From: Seminavis robusta
Taxonomy: Eukaryota; Bacillariophyta; Bacillariophyceae; Naviculales; Naviculaceae
Assembly: GCA_903772945.1 (NCBI GenBank)
Contig: CAICTM010000175.1
Coordinates: 35,644-99,643 of the forward strand
Length of the DNA stretch: 64,000 nucleotides
Reading direction: 5' to 3'
The notes under the pieces were generated by a model. It made no database searches. It had not been told where the DNA came from and was given only the letters and a program-made list of their open reading frames with translations. The position numbers were made by a program, and so were the translations under genes. Below, in pieces: positions 63,290-64,000 of the stretch; within the stretch, counting starts at the first letter, position 1, and the number at the start of each line of letters is the position of its first letter.

Positions 63290-64000
63290 ATGCCGTCTCC
63301 CCACAGTCTCCTCCTCCCTCCTCCTCCACCTCCTCCACCTCCCTCCCCTCCCCCTCCTTCACCAACATCTGTTACCATGCCCTCTTGACCGCCGCAACGA
63401 CTTGCCGCATTGGCCGACTGCGACAAGAATCTCGTTTCCTACAATCCACAGAGTTTCTTGCTCGTCTTTCGCATCCGGGGACGTCGATTTGGCATGATCC
63501 TCTTGCCCTTGGTGCACTCCTACTGTGGGATTTGGCATGGATCTTTTATCTCATTGGAATGGAGGATCCCTTGGAGATTGCCGAAACCTTACAAGGCTTG
63601 GAATCCTTAATTACACCCATTTTGACGCCAGTCTCGTTCTTGCTCGTCTTTCGACTCGGACGAGCTGCTGTGAGATATTGGGATGCGAGAGCGGCCATGG
63701 GGAAAATGGTAGAAGTCTGTCGGACACTAGCATCCACGGCATTGATGGGGTGTCGTCATCAACAACCACAATGTAACATGATGATGACATGGCACAAGAG
63801 TTTGTCCGATGGATTGCGGCATTTCCCATGGCCGTCAAGAACTTTTTGCGACCGTGGGAAGGCCTCGATTGCAATCGAAGAAAGGAAATTGGTAACATTT
63901 TATCCGTTCCCGATCGAGTCCGATTTCTCCATGCCAAGGGACCCAACCAATATGCTCCCATTTTGGTCCTCAACGAATTGCGACAATTGGCCTTTCAATG
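63290..64000 (+). pseudogene. Bestrophin-like (UPF0187) gene, frame broken, runs off window
   Basis: Three frames together give one continuous bestrophin-like protein. After a Pro-rich N-terminus (from ATG 63290, 9-Pro run) comes a TGA at 63386, then YNPQSFLLVFRIRG, then (frame moved by one base near 63478) SIWHDPLALG, a membrane helix, FLLVFRLGRAAVRYWDARAAMG (about 63630-63695), and, moved again by one base near 63784, DMAQEFVRWIAAFP. Bestrophins form anion channels; algal thylakoid forms carry bicarbonate or chloride. Both shifts are equivalent to one missing base, next to GGGG and repeated ATG, so sequence error is as likely as true decay. The 3' end is outside the window. Confidence 0.6.

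Overview
The window is nuclear DNA of a eukaryote, most likely a pennate diatom. The evidence is a textbook ASAF-AP plastid presequence at 54596, short GT-AG introns of about 90-150 bp that can be closed by reading frame in seven gene copies, a typical eukaryotic gene set (UFD1, KIN17, SLC25-type carrier, GT31, CREG, METTL-type tRNA methyltransferase), and lineage-type families rich in LRR, SGNH and secreted Cys/Thr-rich proteins. The spacers are full of CTAG-rich and ACCGGTACC-type words. I lean towards a Seminavis- or Nitzschia-like raphid pennate, but the sequence alone does not prove the species.

Region 1 (1-18938) is a direct segmental duplication. Copy A (1-10337) and copy B (11742-18938) each carry, in the same order, an LRR protein (minus), a carrier (plus), a small secreted protein (minus) and a short-chain dehydrogenase (plus). 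The copies are nearly identical over about 7.2 kb and have then diverged. Copy A has a 186-bp tandem duplication, a 3.14-kb AT-rich insertion flanked by an 8-bp direct repeat, and a truncated, frameshifted dehydrogenase. Copy B has a 285-bp foldback-type element and an intact dehydrogenase. A 25-N gap lies just after the dehydrogenase breakpoint, so an artefactual haplotype duplication must be excluded.

Region 2 (20361-38705) holds UFD1 (ERAD/Cdc48 cofactor), KIN17 (three exons), a TPR protein divergent from it, a four-helix membrane protein, a mucin-like single-pass membrane protein, a short chorein-like protein with a C-terminal glycine zipper, a GT31 glycosyltransferase and an F-box-like protein.

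Region 3 (39498-64000) holds an SGNH-hydrolase-like gene with a decayed tandem paralogue (a foldback element lies between them), a thioredoxin with two SAP-like helical repeats, a CREG-like secreted protein, a three-exon copper amine oxidase, a second SGNH-like type II membrane protein, a secreted beta-propeller protein, a plastid MsrB-like protein, an exostosin-like glycosyltransferase, a METTL6-type methyltransferase, a BTB protein, an AAAP amino-acid transporter and a broken bestrophin-like gene running off the window end.

There is no operon logic; genes are independent units. One loose theme is a concentration of secretory-pathway and carbohydrate-related genes between 34954 and 57824. 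Several genes show apparent one-base frameshifts (UFD1, F-box-like, bestrophin-like), which may be sequence errors or real decay. I found no CRISPR array, rRNA or tRNA that I could support, and no clearly new biochemical system; the most unusual items are the 3.14-kb insertion and the two foldback elements with minisatellite cores.
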